In this document: piece by piece, positions 8,403-17,120 of the stretch
How the letters are laid out: each line of letters opens with the position of its first letter
Position numbering within the stretch: the first letter of the stretch is position 1
DNA from: JBGPLJ01 sp963826145
Lineage (GTDB): Bacteria > Pseudomonadota > Gammaproteobacteria > Steroidobacterales > Steroidobacteraceae
Assembly (NCBI GenBank): GCA_963826145.1
Contig: CAWGVW010000001.1
Location: forward strand, 434,001-498,000
Direction: 5' to 3'
Length of the DNA: 64,000 nucleotides
Notes under the pieces: model-generated
Database searches by the model: none
What the model saw: the letters and a program-made list of their open reading frames with translations, nothing else
What the model was told of the DNA's origin: nothing
Position numbers and translations under genes: made by a program

Positions 8403-8846
8403 ATGCCCAACACCGTCCGCCTACACAGAGTCCTGCCCACCAAGCCCGAAAAAATCTATCGCGCTTTCGTCGAGCCGGACGCGCTGGCCAAATGGATCCC
8501 GCCGAATGGCTTCACCTGCACCGTGCATCACCTGGAGCCGAAAGTCGGTGGCAGCTTCCGGATGTCCTTTCGGAATTTCACCACGGGCAACGGCCACTCA
8601 TTCGGTGGCCAGTATGTCGAATTGATCCCCAATGAGCGCATACGCTACACGGACAAGTTCGACGATCCGAACCTGCCCGGCGAAATGCAGGTGACAGTGA
8701 CGCTGAAGAAAGTGTCGGTCGGCACGGAAGTCAACATCGTGCAGGAAGGCATACCGGACCTGATTCCGGTCGAAGCCTGTTACCTGGGCTGGCAGGAATC
8801 GTTGCGAAACCTGGCGAAGCTCGTGGAGCCTGAGATCACTCAATAA
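8403..8846 (+). CDS. SRPBCC (AHSA1-like) domain protein
   Basis: A 147-residue START-like protein: VLPTKPEKIYRAFVEPDALAKW is the diagnostic first strand-helix, then GGSFRMSFRNF and GQYVELIPNERIRYTDKF; the last helix begins GWQESLRNLAKLVEPE. The ligand is unknown. The start at 8403 is preceded by AGGGAGAA and follows the YCII gene by 14 nt, so both come from one transcript. It is a different subgroup from the ArsR-linked SRPBCC protein at 2181-2699. Confidence 0.88.
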   Translation: MPNTVRLHRVLPTKPEKIYRAFVEPDALAKWIPPNGFTCTVHHLEPKVGGSFRMSFRNFTTGNGHSFGGQYVELIPNERIRYTDKFDDPNLPGEMQVTVTLKKVSVGTEVNIVQEGIPDLIPVEACYLGWQESLRNLAKLVEPEITQ

Positions 8847-8852
8847 GGATGG

Positions 8853-9071
8853 CTAGCTCCTCTTGCCTTTGAGGAGCGCGACGATCGCCGTCGCGTGCCC
8901 GTGCCCCAGCTGAAAATCCTGCTTGAGCCATGCCACGACTTCCCCGACTTTGATGTCGGTGCGCAGTTTGCCGCTGCTCAAGTAGCCTTTCTTCATCGCC
9001 AGCTTCCTGAAGTCGGCAGGGCTCTTGCCCGTCTTGACCTCGATGTTGTCGAGATACGCCTGGAATGTCAC
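8853..9071 (-). CDS. DUF4287 domain protein
   Basis: A 72-residue protein matching DUF4287: TFQAYLDNIEVKTGKSPADF at the N-terminus and VAWLKQDFQLGHGHATAIV at the C-terminus, the second a conserved family segment. The function is unknown. A GTG start at 9071 overlaps the stop of the upstream DoxX-like gene in a GTGA junction, so the two are translationally coupled; a longer upstream frame would lie within that gene. Confidence 0.82.
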   Translation of the reverse strand: MTFQAYLDNIEVKTGKSPADFRKLAMKKGYLSSGKLRTDIKVGEVVAWLKQDFQLGHGHATAIVALLKGKRS

Positions 9072-9445
9072 AGAACGAACCCCCGCAGTCTCACGTCGCG
9101 CAGGTAGAGCCCTGCCCACACGATCACGCCGACATAAACTCCGAACAGCAAGTGGGAAAAGAGTGGACTCCCCATCCGCAGGTGCGTGGCAATCGCGCCG
9201 CCGAGAAATCCCGTCAGCAGGATTGCACCCAGTACCGCCGTGCGGGGGAGGGCATAAAGAACCGTGCAGACCAGCAATAGCGCGCCGAGCCCACGTGCCA
9301 TGTCGGCACCGCCGAGGCCCAGTTGCGCGCCGGCTTCGAGAACGACAGGCAGAGCCAATAGCTTCATGGTCGCATCCATCAGGAGGAAGAGGATCGCCAA
9401 TCCGGAAAGGGCCCAGCCGATGCGAAACCGCAACTTCGTTTCCAC
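9068..9445 (-). CDS. DoxX-like small membrane protein
   Basis: About 125 residues with four hydrophobic segments. It resembles the DoxX_2 family, with MDATMKLLALPVVLEAGAQL after the first helix, a middle LGALLLVCTVLYALPRTAVL and the final ATHLRMGSPLFSH loop before the last helix. The start is placed at GTG 9445 (or TTG 9448) because AGGAG lies 6-9 nt before these codons; an open frame extends upstream to 9478. It is coupled to the DUF4287 gene by a 4-nt overlap. DoxX-like proteins are inner-membrane proteins linked to redox stress, role unresolved. Confidence 0.75.
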   Translation of the reverse strand: METKLRFRIGWALSGLAILFLLMDATMKLLALPVVLEAGAQLGLGGADMARGLGALLLVCTVLYALPRTAVLGAILLTGFLGGAIATHLRMGSPLFSHLLFGVYVGVIVWAGLYLRDVRLRGFVL

Positions 9446-9491
9446 CAATCGAATCTCCTGGCGAGTCGCCCTGTTCAAGTGCGGAGCGAAT

Positions 9492-10220
9492 CTAGCCGAG
9501 TGGGAATCCGTCGGTCTTGTACAAGAACGACAGCTGGGTATCGCCCCTGATCACCTGCGTAGGCGCGAGGCCGATCCATCGTTGCAGTGAACGCGCGAGA
9601 TGTGCGTGGTCATAGAAGCCGCAGCGCCAGACAACGTCGGCGATCGGCACGCCCTCCTTGAGCAAGCTCACCGCAAAGCGCGCGCGTTCAATCTGGCGCA
9701 GCTGGGTGTGTGTCATTCCGGTGACCTGGCGAAAGCGTCGTTGCGCTGAACGGGTGGAGAGAGCCGTCGGCTCGCCCTCAAGCGCCGCGGTTACTTCTGG
9801 ATCGCGAGCGACGAGCCCCTTGCTCACAAGTCGCGACACGAAAGTTTCCGCAGTCTCGAAACTGGGGAATTCCCATTTCCTGCCATCGAGCAGAAAGGTT
9901 CGCTTCGATAGCTGCGGCAGATTCATACCCGGACTATCCATCAACCCATGGACGGGCAGCTGCGGCATGAAGGTGCCCGCCTTGAACCGTACACCCAGCC
10001 ACTCACCATTGGCCGGACAAAGCCATTTGCTCGGTTGAGTTTCGGGACCGCGCAGCGTGACGATGGAGCTGCCATCAAGACGGGTGATGACCATCTCCCA
10101 GTGAACGCACGCGACTGACAGGAACATGCCGGCGCGCTCACTATGGGAACTCCAGACCCGCTCGATGAAGGGCGAGTCGGACGCTCGATCGTTGTCGAAG
10201 CTGATGAGCATGGGCGTCAT
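9492..10220 (-). CDS. AraC-family transcriptional regulator
   Basis: About 242 residues. The C-terminal AraC DNA-binding domain has two helix-turn-helix units: RSAQRRFRQVTGMTHTQLRQ and GVPIADVVWRCGFYDHAHLARS, followed by the family's F/W-x-G-x-x-P segment (RWIGLAPTQVIRG). The N-terminal half (to about residue 130) is an effector domain without a recognisable motif. ATG 10220 is chosen; the frame stays open to a TTG at 10244. It is divergent from a predicted outer-membrane protein 47 nt away, a plausible target. Confidence 0.87.
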   Translation of the reverse strand: MTPMLISFDNDRASDSPFIERVWSSHSERAGMFLSVACVHWEMVITRLDGSSIVTLRGPETQPSKWLCPANGEWLGVRFKAGTFMPQLPVHGLMDSPGMNLPQLSKRTFLLDGRKWEFPSFETAETFVSRLVSKGLVARDPEVTAALEGEPTALSTRSAQRRFRQVTGMTHTQLRQIERARFAVSLLKEGVPIADVVWRCGFYDHAHLARSLQRWIGLAPTQVIRGDTQLSFLYKTDGFPLG

Positions 10221-10267
10221 TTTAGCTTTGTGACGACGTTTCAAACACTTGGTATCTTCGCTGACGC

Positions 10268-11029
10268 ATGCGAACCATTCGGCAAAGACGCTCGCTGATG
10301 ATTTACCGCCTCATCTTGCTGCTGGCATTTACAGCCCTTTCCGGAATTGCGGCAGCAGGGCCTCCCTATGTTTCCGATGATCCCGAGCCGACTGATTTCG
10401 GACACTATGAAATCTATCTTTTCGCCAATGGCACGAACGCACGCGACGGTTCGAGCGGTGCGTTCGGCATCGACTTCAACTACGGCGCAACGCCGGACCT
10501 GCAGCTGACGGCGGTATTTCCAGTCGAGTACGAAAATCCGAGCGGCGCAAGTTCGTTGTCCGGGCTCGGCAACATCGAGCTTGCAGCCAAGTACCGGTTT
10601 CTGCATCAGGCCGATGCCGGCTGGGACGTTGCTTTCTTTCCCCGTCTCTTTCTGCCGAGCGTTTCATCGCAGGTGGGCGAGAAACACGTCTCGCTGCTGC
10701 TGCCGGTGTGGCTCGGAAAGGACTGGGGCAGTTGGTCGACCTTCGGCGGCGGTGGCTGCGTGATCGGCCGCAGCGGCGACTCACAGAACTATTGCCTGGC
10801 CGGCTGGGCGTTGACGCGTGCGGTCGCTCGGAATCTCAAGTTGGGCGCGGAAATCGTCCATCAAACACCGGATACCCGCGGCGGCCACGCCTCGACCGCC
10901 ATTGGCGCCGGCCTGCTCTACGACCTTAACGATAACTTTCATCTGCTGGCTTATGCTGGCCCCGGCCTGCAAAACGCCGCGGAGACCGGTCGGTATTCCT
11001 GGTACGCGTCGATACTTTGGACGTTCTGA
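10268..11029 (+). CDS. Predicted outer-membrane beta-barrel protein
   Basis: A 253-residue protein with a signal peptide (LILLLAFTALSGIAAAGPP) followed by alternating amphipathic strands with aromatic girdles, ending in a C-terminal aromatic (YSWYASILWTF), the outer-membrane insertion signal. The start of the mature protein (PPYVSDDPEPTDFGHYEIYL) and the GAEIVHQTPDTRGG segment are typical of the transporter/MetA-like phenol-degradation family of proteobacterial barrels. The cargo is unknown. It is followed 20 nt later by a beta-propeller gene in the same direction. Confidence 0.75.
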   Translation: MRTIRQRRSLMIYRLILLLAFTALSGIAAAGPPYVSDDPEPTDFGHYEIYLFANGTNARDGSSGAFGIDFNYGATPDLQLTAVFPVEYENPSGASSLSGLGNIELAAKYRFLHQADAGWDVAFFPRLFLPSVSSQVGEKHVSLLLPVWLGKDWGSWSTFGGGGCVIGRSGDSQNYCLAGWALTRAVARNLKLGAEIVHQTPDTRGGHASTAIGAGLLYDLNDNFHLLAYAGPGLQNAAETGRYSWYASILWTF

Positions 11030-11049
11030 CGATTTCGCGAGGTACCGCC

Positions 11050-12091
11050 ATGTCGAAACGTCTCTTCCCGCACGGAGCCCTGTGCGGTGCCCTCATCATC
11101 GCCGGTCTCACTGCCAGCGCAGAGGCAAAGCCGCTGTACACGGTCACCAAGATCATTCCGATCGGTGCACCCGATCGCTGGGATCTGCTGACCTTCGATG
11201 CCCATTCGCACCGGGTCTATATTGCCCATGGCGATCGCGTGACAGTTGTCGATGGGCACAGCGGCGAACTCATCGGTAACGTCGAAGGCTATTCCGGCGG
11301 CACCCACGGCGTCGTGATCGTTCCGGCATTCAAGCGCGGCTACACGGACGACGGGCATGCGGGAATGGCGGGTTCATTCGACCTCAAGACACTGAAGCCG
11401 CTCAACTCCATCCAGGCGGACGCGGACGCCGACGCAATTGTCTTCGATCCCGTGAGCGGCCATGTCTTCGTGGTCGATTCCGATCCGGGCAAGATCACTG
11501 TCATCGACCCGAAGACGGATACGGCGATTGCAACGATAGACGGCGGCGGCAAGCTCGAAATCGGCGCCGCCGACGGCGCAGGCAAGGTCTACGTCAACGG
11601 TGAAGAAAAGCAGGAGATCCTGCGCATCGACACCCGGGCTAATCAAATCGATGCGCGCTGGCCCATTCCTTCCTGCACCAGTCCGCACGGCATCGCCATC
11701 GACACGAAGTCCCGCCGCGTGTTCTCGAGCTGCGAGAACAATGTCATGGTCGTCGTCGATGCCGAGAGCGGCAAGCAGATCGCATCGCTCCCGATCGGCG
11801 CGCGTACCGATGGCGCGGCCTTCGATTCGAGCCGGCGGCGCGCTTTCAGCTCGAATGGCGATGGAACGTTGACGGTCATCGGCGAGAAGGGGCCGAATTC
11901 CTTCGTGGTGCTCGGCAATGTCCCGACGATGCTGGGCGCGCGCACGATGACCGTCGATTCCGAAGTCAGGCCGGGTCTATCTCGTCGCGGCCGACATCAA
12001 GATCAACGAGGCCGCCGACCCGAAGGACTACCGGCATCGGTTTTCCGTTACGCCGGGCTCGGTCAAGCTCCTCTTCCTCGATCCGAATTAG
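11050..12091 (+). CDS. YncE-like beta-propeller protein (one frameshift)
   Basis: A secreted seven-bladed propeller of about 346 residues with signal peptide (GALIIAGLTASAEA). Blade-like repeats recur: FDAHSHRVYIAHGDRVTVVD, FDPVSGHVFVVDSDPGKITVID, DTKSRRVFSSCENNVMVVVD. Near 11963 an extra G (GATTCCGAAGTCAGG) breaks the frame; skipping it restores DSKSGRVYLVAADIKINEA and the natural end FLDPN at the stop 12089-12091. The indel is probably a sequencing error. GAGG lies 7 nt before the ATG. YncE-like proteins are periplasmic with possible DNA- or ligand-binding roles. It follows the outer-membrane barrel gene, likely in one operon. Confidence 0.8.
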
Positions 12092-12192
12092 CCGTGCGCC
12101 TTCACGATCCCGATCGCATGCCGCCGCTCTTTATATGTCGTACGCCGCTACCATGACGGCCGGCGTATCATGTTCATGCAAGGAGGCGACCC

Positions 12193-12855
12193 ATGGCCGA
12201 AATCCCAAAGTGGCACGTGACTGGAGATTGGTTCGACGTCTGCAGTTGCGACATTCCGTGCCCGTGCGAATTCGCGCAACGGCCGACGGGGAACCAATGC
12301 TTCGGTGTCTTGGCGTACCACATTCGCGAAGGGCACTTCGGCGACGTGCCGCTGGCCGGCCTCAATCAACTGCTCGTGGGCGGTTTCACGGGTGATCTCT
12401 GGAGCGGGAAGTCCACCCAGTCCAAAATGGGATTCTTCATGGACGTGCGCGCCAATGAACGGCAGCAGCAAGCGCTGCAGGCAATCTTCAGCGGCCAGGC
12501 GGGCGGTATCCCCGCTCACTTGCTTGCCATCTGGGGCATGCCGGACCCGATCGGGATGGAACTCGTACCCATCAGCTTCGAGGTCGCGAGCGATCTGTCT
12601 TACTGGCGAGCGGAAGTGCCGGGCAAGATCACGGCACACGCCGAGGCATTGACGGGACCTATGACGCCACCCGGCAAGCGGGTGCAAACACTCAATCCGC
12701 CGGGCTCAGAGGTCGGTCCGGGGCAAACGGCAACCTGGGGCAAGACGAAGACGGCCACAGTCAACGCCATGGGGATCAATTGGCAGGGGAATGGAAAGTC
12801 CAGCAAGCACATTCCCTTTGAGTGGTCGGGCCCAACGTCGGGAGTAATACGATGA
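12193..12855 (+). CDS. DUF1326 domain protein
   Basis: A 220-residue protein with the DUF1326 signature at its N-terminus: WHVTGDWFDVCSCDIPCPCEF, a cysteine cluster C-x-C-x3-C-x-C that could bind a metal; there is no signal peptide. Further conserved parts are HIREGHFGDVPLAGLN and KSSKHIPFEWSG near the end. The function is unknown. AAGGAGG 6 nt before the ATG is the strongest ribosome-binding site in this part of the window. The stop overlaps the next gene's start in an ATGA junction. Confidence 0.87.
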   Translation: MAEIPKWHVTGDWFDVCSCDIPCPCEFAQRPTGNQCFGVLAYHIREGHFGDVPLAGLNQLLVGGFTGDLWSGKSTQSKMGFFMDVRANERQQQALQAIFSGQAGGIPAHLLAIWGMPDPIGMELVPISFEVASDLSYWRAEVPGKITAHAEALTGPMTPPGKRVQTLNPPGSEVGPGQTATWGKTKTATVNAMGINWQGNGKSSKHIPFEWSGPTSGVIR

Positions 12856-13301
12856 AACGCTTTGCCATCGCCTTGTGCCTCGTCGCTGTCGGCGCAAGTG
12901 CCGGGGAACCGATTCCCACCGGGACTTGGATCAAGAGGGGCGAAACCCGGGCGCCGATGATGATGATCGTCGAGTCGGCGGGGCCAGGAGTCAAAATCAC
13001 CTATCGGATCATGGGCGCCGACGGCAAGCCGATGAATCAATACGTGATGACGGTCGTGACCATGCTTGACGGCAAGGAAGCGGCGGTCCTGGTCGACGGG
13101 AAACCCACCGACGAGACGATGGCTGTCAAGCGCATCGATGACTCCCACACATTTACCGTGGTCAAGATGCAGGGCAAGGAATTTGGCACCTCAAAACTGG
13201 AAGTCTCCGGCGATGGCAAGGTCCTCAAGGTTGAGAACCACACTGCCAGCTGGGCGGGACAGCCGGCGAAAGACGCCACGGAGTACTGGGACAAGCAGTA
13301 G
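12852..13301 (+). CDS. Secreted hypothetical protein
   Basis: A 149-residue protein with a clear Sec signal (RFAIALCLVAVGASAGEP, cleavage near residue 17) and a mature region predicted to be mostly beta (TGTWIKRGETRAPMMMIVE, KITYRIMGADGKP). I do not recognise a family. Its ATG overlaps the stop of the DUF1326 gene (ATGA), so it is translated by coupling and probably works with it, one in the cytoplasm and one in the periplasm. Confidence 0.75.
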   Translation: MKRFAIALCLVAVGASAGEPIPTGTWIKRGETRAPMMMIVESAGPGVKITYRIMGADGKPMNQYVMTVVTMLDGKEAAVLVDGKPTDETMAVKRIDDSHTFTVVKMQGKEFGTSKLEVSGDGKVLKVENHTASWAGQPAKDATEYWDKQ

Positions 13302-13309
13302 CGTGCCGA

Positions 13310-14467
13310 TCAGATCTTCTCGAGCGCCTTGGCGGCCAGCCGGCGCAGCGTCTTCACAGCTTCGGCGGGCAGCAATGCGGTGGGGACAGTGATGGCAACG
13401 TCCTTTTTCACGGCGACGAATGCCAGCGAGGTTTGATTCGCTTCAGACCAGCCGCCCTCATCGGGGGCGAGGGGCGGTGGTGCTTCGACGCCGGGCGAAT
13501 TCATCTGGCTTTGCATCCCACCGCTGACCATCAGGTTGCTGGCCAGCTGCTTGAAGCCGCCGCTCCAGGCGACCGTGAGTTCCGCATCGAGGGGGCCGGC
13601 GGCAAAGCCGCCTTTGGCACCCCCTACGGTCGACATCAAGTCCTTCAACATCTGGGGCGCTTCCGCCATCGGACCAGTCTTTGACGCCGCGATATTGAAA
13701 CGATACGTGCAGCTCTTGCCGTCGACGCTGCTCTTCGGCTCCGCCAACAGCGGTCCGACAATCGCTTCAGCCTCGGCTTTCGATACCAGCGTGCAGGCAG
13801 GCACCGGTTTCGGCCGCGCCTTCTCGCGCTCGAGTGCTGCCGCCACGCCGGCGTTGCCGTCGCTCGACAGTGGTTTGTCGAGCCGCAGCAACGCTTTGTT
13901 CAGCACGCCCACCGCGGCGGGCGTGTCGTTCTTCCAGCTTTCGTAGTTGATCGCGATGAGAGAATCGCCGCGCAAAGCCCAGATGCGGCAGCACCCCTGA
14001 CTTTGTGCTTCGTCCCACTCGCCCTCCATTTGCAGCCCGCCAGGCAAGATGCTCTTCGTGACGTCCTTCGCATCGCCTTTGGCATCACTGAAGATGCGGC
14101 CCGTCATGGAAACCGCCGCGAGCACCGTGGCGCCGTCCCGCCAGGTCGGTTCGACGATCAATGTGCGGTAGTCGGCCGTCTGGTAGAGGCAGGCGGTGCC
14201 ATCCAGTTTGGCCGCTCCTTCGTCATCGCCCCGATAGGGTGCCCCGGCCAATGGGCCCATCGCCGCTTCCACCTCCGCGCGTTCGAGCAATGAGCAGGGA
14301 TCCGCTGATTCGGTGCGCTGCGCTGAGGGCACCTTCTCTGCGGCGGTTTCGGTCGTCGTTGATTGCTGCGTTCCCGCATTCTTTTCGCAGGCTGCCAAAG
14401 CGAGGAGGCTCGCGAGCGTGAGCGCGACCGCACGAATCGGCACATCGGCGTGGATGAGATCGGTCAT
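13310..14467 (-). CDS. Lipoprotein with two related Cys-containing domains
   Basis: A 385-residue lipoprotein (lipobox LAAC, Cys27). The mature part contains an internal duplication: DPCSLLERAEVEAAMGPLAG near residue 57 and PACTLVSKAEAEAIVGPLLA near residue 225, each followed by a second cysteine in a CLYQ or CTYRF strand. This C-(S/T)-L-x6-AE-(A/V)-x-GPL arrangement resembles DUF3558-type lipoproteins of actinobacteria, but the assignment is tentative. GGAGAA precedes the ATG. It lies 24 nt downstream of the OmpA-domain gene, probably in the same operon, so a cell-envelope role is likely. Confidence 0.7.
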   Translation of the reverse strand: MTDLIHADVPIRAVALTLASLLALAACEKNAGTQQSTTTETAAEKVPSAQRTESADPCSLLERAEVEAAMGPLAGAPYRGDDEGAAKLDGTACLYQTADYRTLIVEPTWRDGATVLAAVSMTGRIFSDAKGDAKDVTKSILPGGLQMEGEWDEAQSQGCCRIWALRGDSLIAINYESWKNDTPAAVGVLNKALLRLDKPLSSDGNAGVAAALEREKARPKPVPACTLVSKAEAEAIVGPLLAEPKSSVDGKSCTYRFNIAASKTGPMAEAPQMLKDLMSTVGGAKGGFAAGPLDAELTVAWSGGFKQLASNLMVSGGMQSQMNSPGVEAPPPLAPDEGGWSEANQTSLAFVAVKKDVAITVPTALLPAEAVKTLRRLAAKALEKI

Positions 14468-14491
14468 ATCGGATTCTCCATTCCTTTTACG

Positions 14492-15581
14492 TCAACAGCG
14501 GCGCGCCAGCTCCACGCGCCGATTGTGCGCGCGTCCCTCCAGAGTTTCGTTGGTGTCAACGGGACGCGTGCGGCCATAACCTGCGGTACTGAGTCTTGCG
14601 GCGGGGATTCCGTAGTGGTCGACCAGCTCCTGCTTCAGCGATTCGGCGCGGCGCTTCGACAGTGTGAGGTTGTGCGCATCGCTACCCATGCTGTCGGTGT
14701 GCCCCTCGATGGTCACCGTCCAGGACGGCTGTGACTTGAGCGTGGCTGCGATCGCCTCGATGGCCGGACGCGATGGAGGCAAAAGCTGCGCACTATCGGT
14801 CATGAAGTACACACCGGGCACTTCGCTGCGGCAGCTCTTGCTGGAAAGCTCGTCCTGCAGGCGATTGTTATGCGGGCGATCGATTCGCACGAGGTGCACC
14901 GTGGATTTTTGAAATGTCTGCGATAGCGCCCACCGCAGGTCGCGTCGATCGAGCCACAGGAATTCTGCGTTGGCACTGTCACCGCCAACCGAAACCTGGC
15001 CGCCGACGTGCACTGCGTCGAGCATGGTCGGGATGCCGTCGACCAGGACACGCGACCTGCTGATGGCCCAATAACCGGAGACTGCCCCGAAAATACTTCC
15101 GCCCCGCCAAAAGGCCGCCGAGAGGACCGCCGTCGCTCTCGCTCATGGAACCGATGACCACGTCGGCTTTGCCTTGAGTCTTGATTTCATCGAACACTGC
15201 TTCGGACGGGGTCGCACTGGTGGTGCCAGGCATCGTTTCCGGATCACCTTTTATGTACCACAGCAGCATGCGTCGCGCGCTTTGCTGATCCTGTGCACGA
15301 CTCAGCTCCTCGTGCGTCATTTGGCGCACCCCATCGGGCGCGGACGCATCCGGAATCGTCCAGGAGTGCAGGAAGCGCGTGCCTGCCGCGTCGACGGCTA
15401 AGACCTGCGTAACCTGCTCGTAGTCCTTGTCTTGAACGGTGTCGTGGATAGCGCTCACGCTGATGAGCCCTGGCTCCATGCGCAAGGGCGGGGACTGCGC
15501 CTGGCATGGACTGTTCCAACCCATGAAGGCCAGGAGCAGCAGGCCGAACGGGTATCTCGCAGTCTCGCCAGTCGGTGGCAT
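14492..15581 (-). CDS. OmpA-domain envelope protein (one frameshift)
   Basis: About 362 residues: a signal peptide, an unassigned N-terminal domain (GLISVSAIHDTVQDKDYEQV), a glycine-rich hydrophobic stretch, and a C-terminal OmpA peptidoglycan-binding domain. The domain's hallmarks are VYFMTDSAQLLP, TVTIEGHTDSMGSDAHN, LSKRRAESLKQELVDHYGI and GYGRTRPVDTNETLEGRAHN, with the Asp and Arg that hold diaminopimelate. One extra base in the GCGGGGCGG run near 15103 splits the frame; removing it gives LLAGGSIFGAVSGYWAIS. It anchors the envelope to the wall and is followed by the two-domain lipoprotein gene. A divergent lipoprotein gene starts 87 bp away. Confidence 0.82.
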
Positions 15582-15668
15582 CGCCGTTCACCGGTGCGGC
15601 AGGATGGACGTGTCTCGCGAGATCATTTTGCGCTTTATCGCGGGAGCGGTGTAGCCTCCGTCGAAGAG

Positions 15669-17120
15669 ATGGCACTCAAAATCAAAAGCCTGTCCGCCTT
15701 CACGCTTGCCGCGCTCCTCGCTGCAGCCTGCAGCTCCAAGCAGCAATCGCAGTCCTCAGTCGCCGGGGCTACCGCCGGAGCTGCGCAGGATCTGACCGGC
15801 CGACCCGGCAACGTCTACAAGGTTACCTATACCCCGAACACGGTTGTGATCGATCGGGCAACGGCACTGAAATCGCTGCAGAGCATCAGCTCGGACGAAA
15901 GCGTACTCGTGTTCGACGACGCGGAACCGGCGTTGGGAGCCGTCGCACCCGGCAAGGTACTCCTGCTCGAACGAATCGCACTGCGCCGCGTACGCGATGT
16001 CAAGCGCGAGGGCGGTCATCTGGCGGTGCTGACCGAGCCTGCGACCCTGACCGATGCCATCGCGGACGGCGTCATCAAGTGGAACATTCCCGTTCACTTC
16101 GCTGACATGAAAACGATGGCGCGCGAGAACGGCGATGACACGGATGGCGGCGGTTTGCTCGCGTTCATCCCAACAGCGGAAGCCGCCACGAGCCGTAGTC
16201 TGTCGGGCAAAAAGAATGGCTGGGACTATGAATTTACGGCCATGCCGGGTCCGGGACGCATGAATCTCGGCTTGAAGATGAAAAAGAGCGTCAACGGAAT
16301 CGAAGTTTCGATGGATGCATCGGGCTACATACCGGATTTCAATACGCTCGCCTCGATCGCCATTGCACAGAGCTCGGTCACCGAGATGCAGATGCAGAAC
16401 GAGAACCTCAGCGGCGAGATGGACCTGTCGTTCAGCGCTGCCACGACCGGTGCTCCTGGAGGGTTCGGCAAGAAGCAGGTCAAGCTCCCGGCCATCTTGA
16501 AAGCTCCGTTCTTCCTGGGTGCATTGCCGTTGACATTGGAAATCGGTTCGGCGATCACGTTCACGCCCGGTCTCGGTGCGAACCACCAGCTTGCGACGGC
16601 CAAATTCCACCTGGCGTACGACAATCTCAGCGGCTTCAGCTTCGGTGGCGGAAAAAGCGGCACCCAAGCGAACGGGGGAGCGGACGGAAGCGGTGAAATT
16701 CTGGACGCCAAAGGTATCACCCTGGCGGGGATTGGCGTTGTCGTTGGCGTCTCGATGCCGCGGCTCGAATTCAAGCTCGGGACCAGCAGCATCGTTGACG
16801 CCCTCGAGAACCTGTTGCCGACGGGGCTCGCGGACGCGTTCAAGAAGACTTTCCTTGGTGACGTCGCAGCGGCAGCACTCGGCGACGTTGAGGAGTCGAT
16901 CAAGACGGAGGGCGCCGCCAACGTTCAGGTCATACTCATTGGCTCATTCCTGGCGTCCGGGCCGATCAACCTCATTCCCTGCGACAAGACGACGTTCTCG
17001 TTTCGAGCCTCAGCGGGCGCCGACGCGAGCGTGCTCGGCAAGTCGGCCGGCGAAATCGCGATCGACCTGTTCAACAAAGACATCGTGAAAACCAATCCTC
17101 CGAACATCACGTGCGGTTGA
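15669..17120 (+). CDS. Lipoprotein of unknown function
   Basis: A 483-residue protein with a lipoprotein signal (LLAAACSSKQQ, Cys21). I do not recognise any domain. The mature part has a VYKVTYTPNTVVIDRATALKS start, long glycine- and alanine-rich beta-like stretches between about residues 180 and 360, and a C-terminal region with two cysteines (IPCDKTTF and the final ITCG). Such composition fits an outer-membrane-associated beta-rich protein. The start at 15669 is chosen because it gives the lipoprotein signal directly. It is divergent from the OmpA-domain gene, and its 3' end overlaps the convergent fusion reductase gene by 14 nt. Confidence 0.7.
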   Translation: MALKIKSLSAFTLAALLAAACSSKQQSQSSVAGATAGAAQDLTGRPGNVYKVTYTPNTVVIDRATALKSLQSISSDESVLVFDDAEPALGAVAPGKVLLLERIALRRVRDVKREGGHLAVLTEPATLTDAIADGVIKWNIPVHFADMKTMARENGDDTDGGGLLAFIPTAEAATSRSLSGKKNGWDYEFTAMPGPGRMNLGLKMKKSVNGIEVSMDASGYIPDFNTLASIAIAQSSVTEMQMQNENLSGEMDLSFSAATTGAPGGFGKKQVKLPAILKAPFFLGALPLTLEIGSAITFTPGLGANHQLATAKFHLAYDNLSGFSFGGGKSGTQANGGADGSGEILDAKGITLAGIGVVVGVSMPRLEFKLGTSSIVDALENLLPTGLADAFKKTFLGDVAAAALGDVEESIKTEGAANVQVILIGSFLASGPINLIPCDKTTFSFRASAGADASVLGKSAGEIAIDLFNKDIVKTNPPNITCG

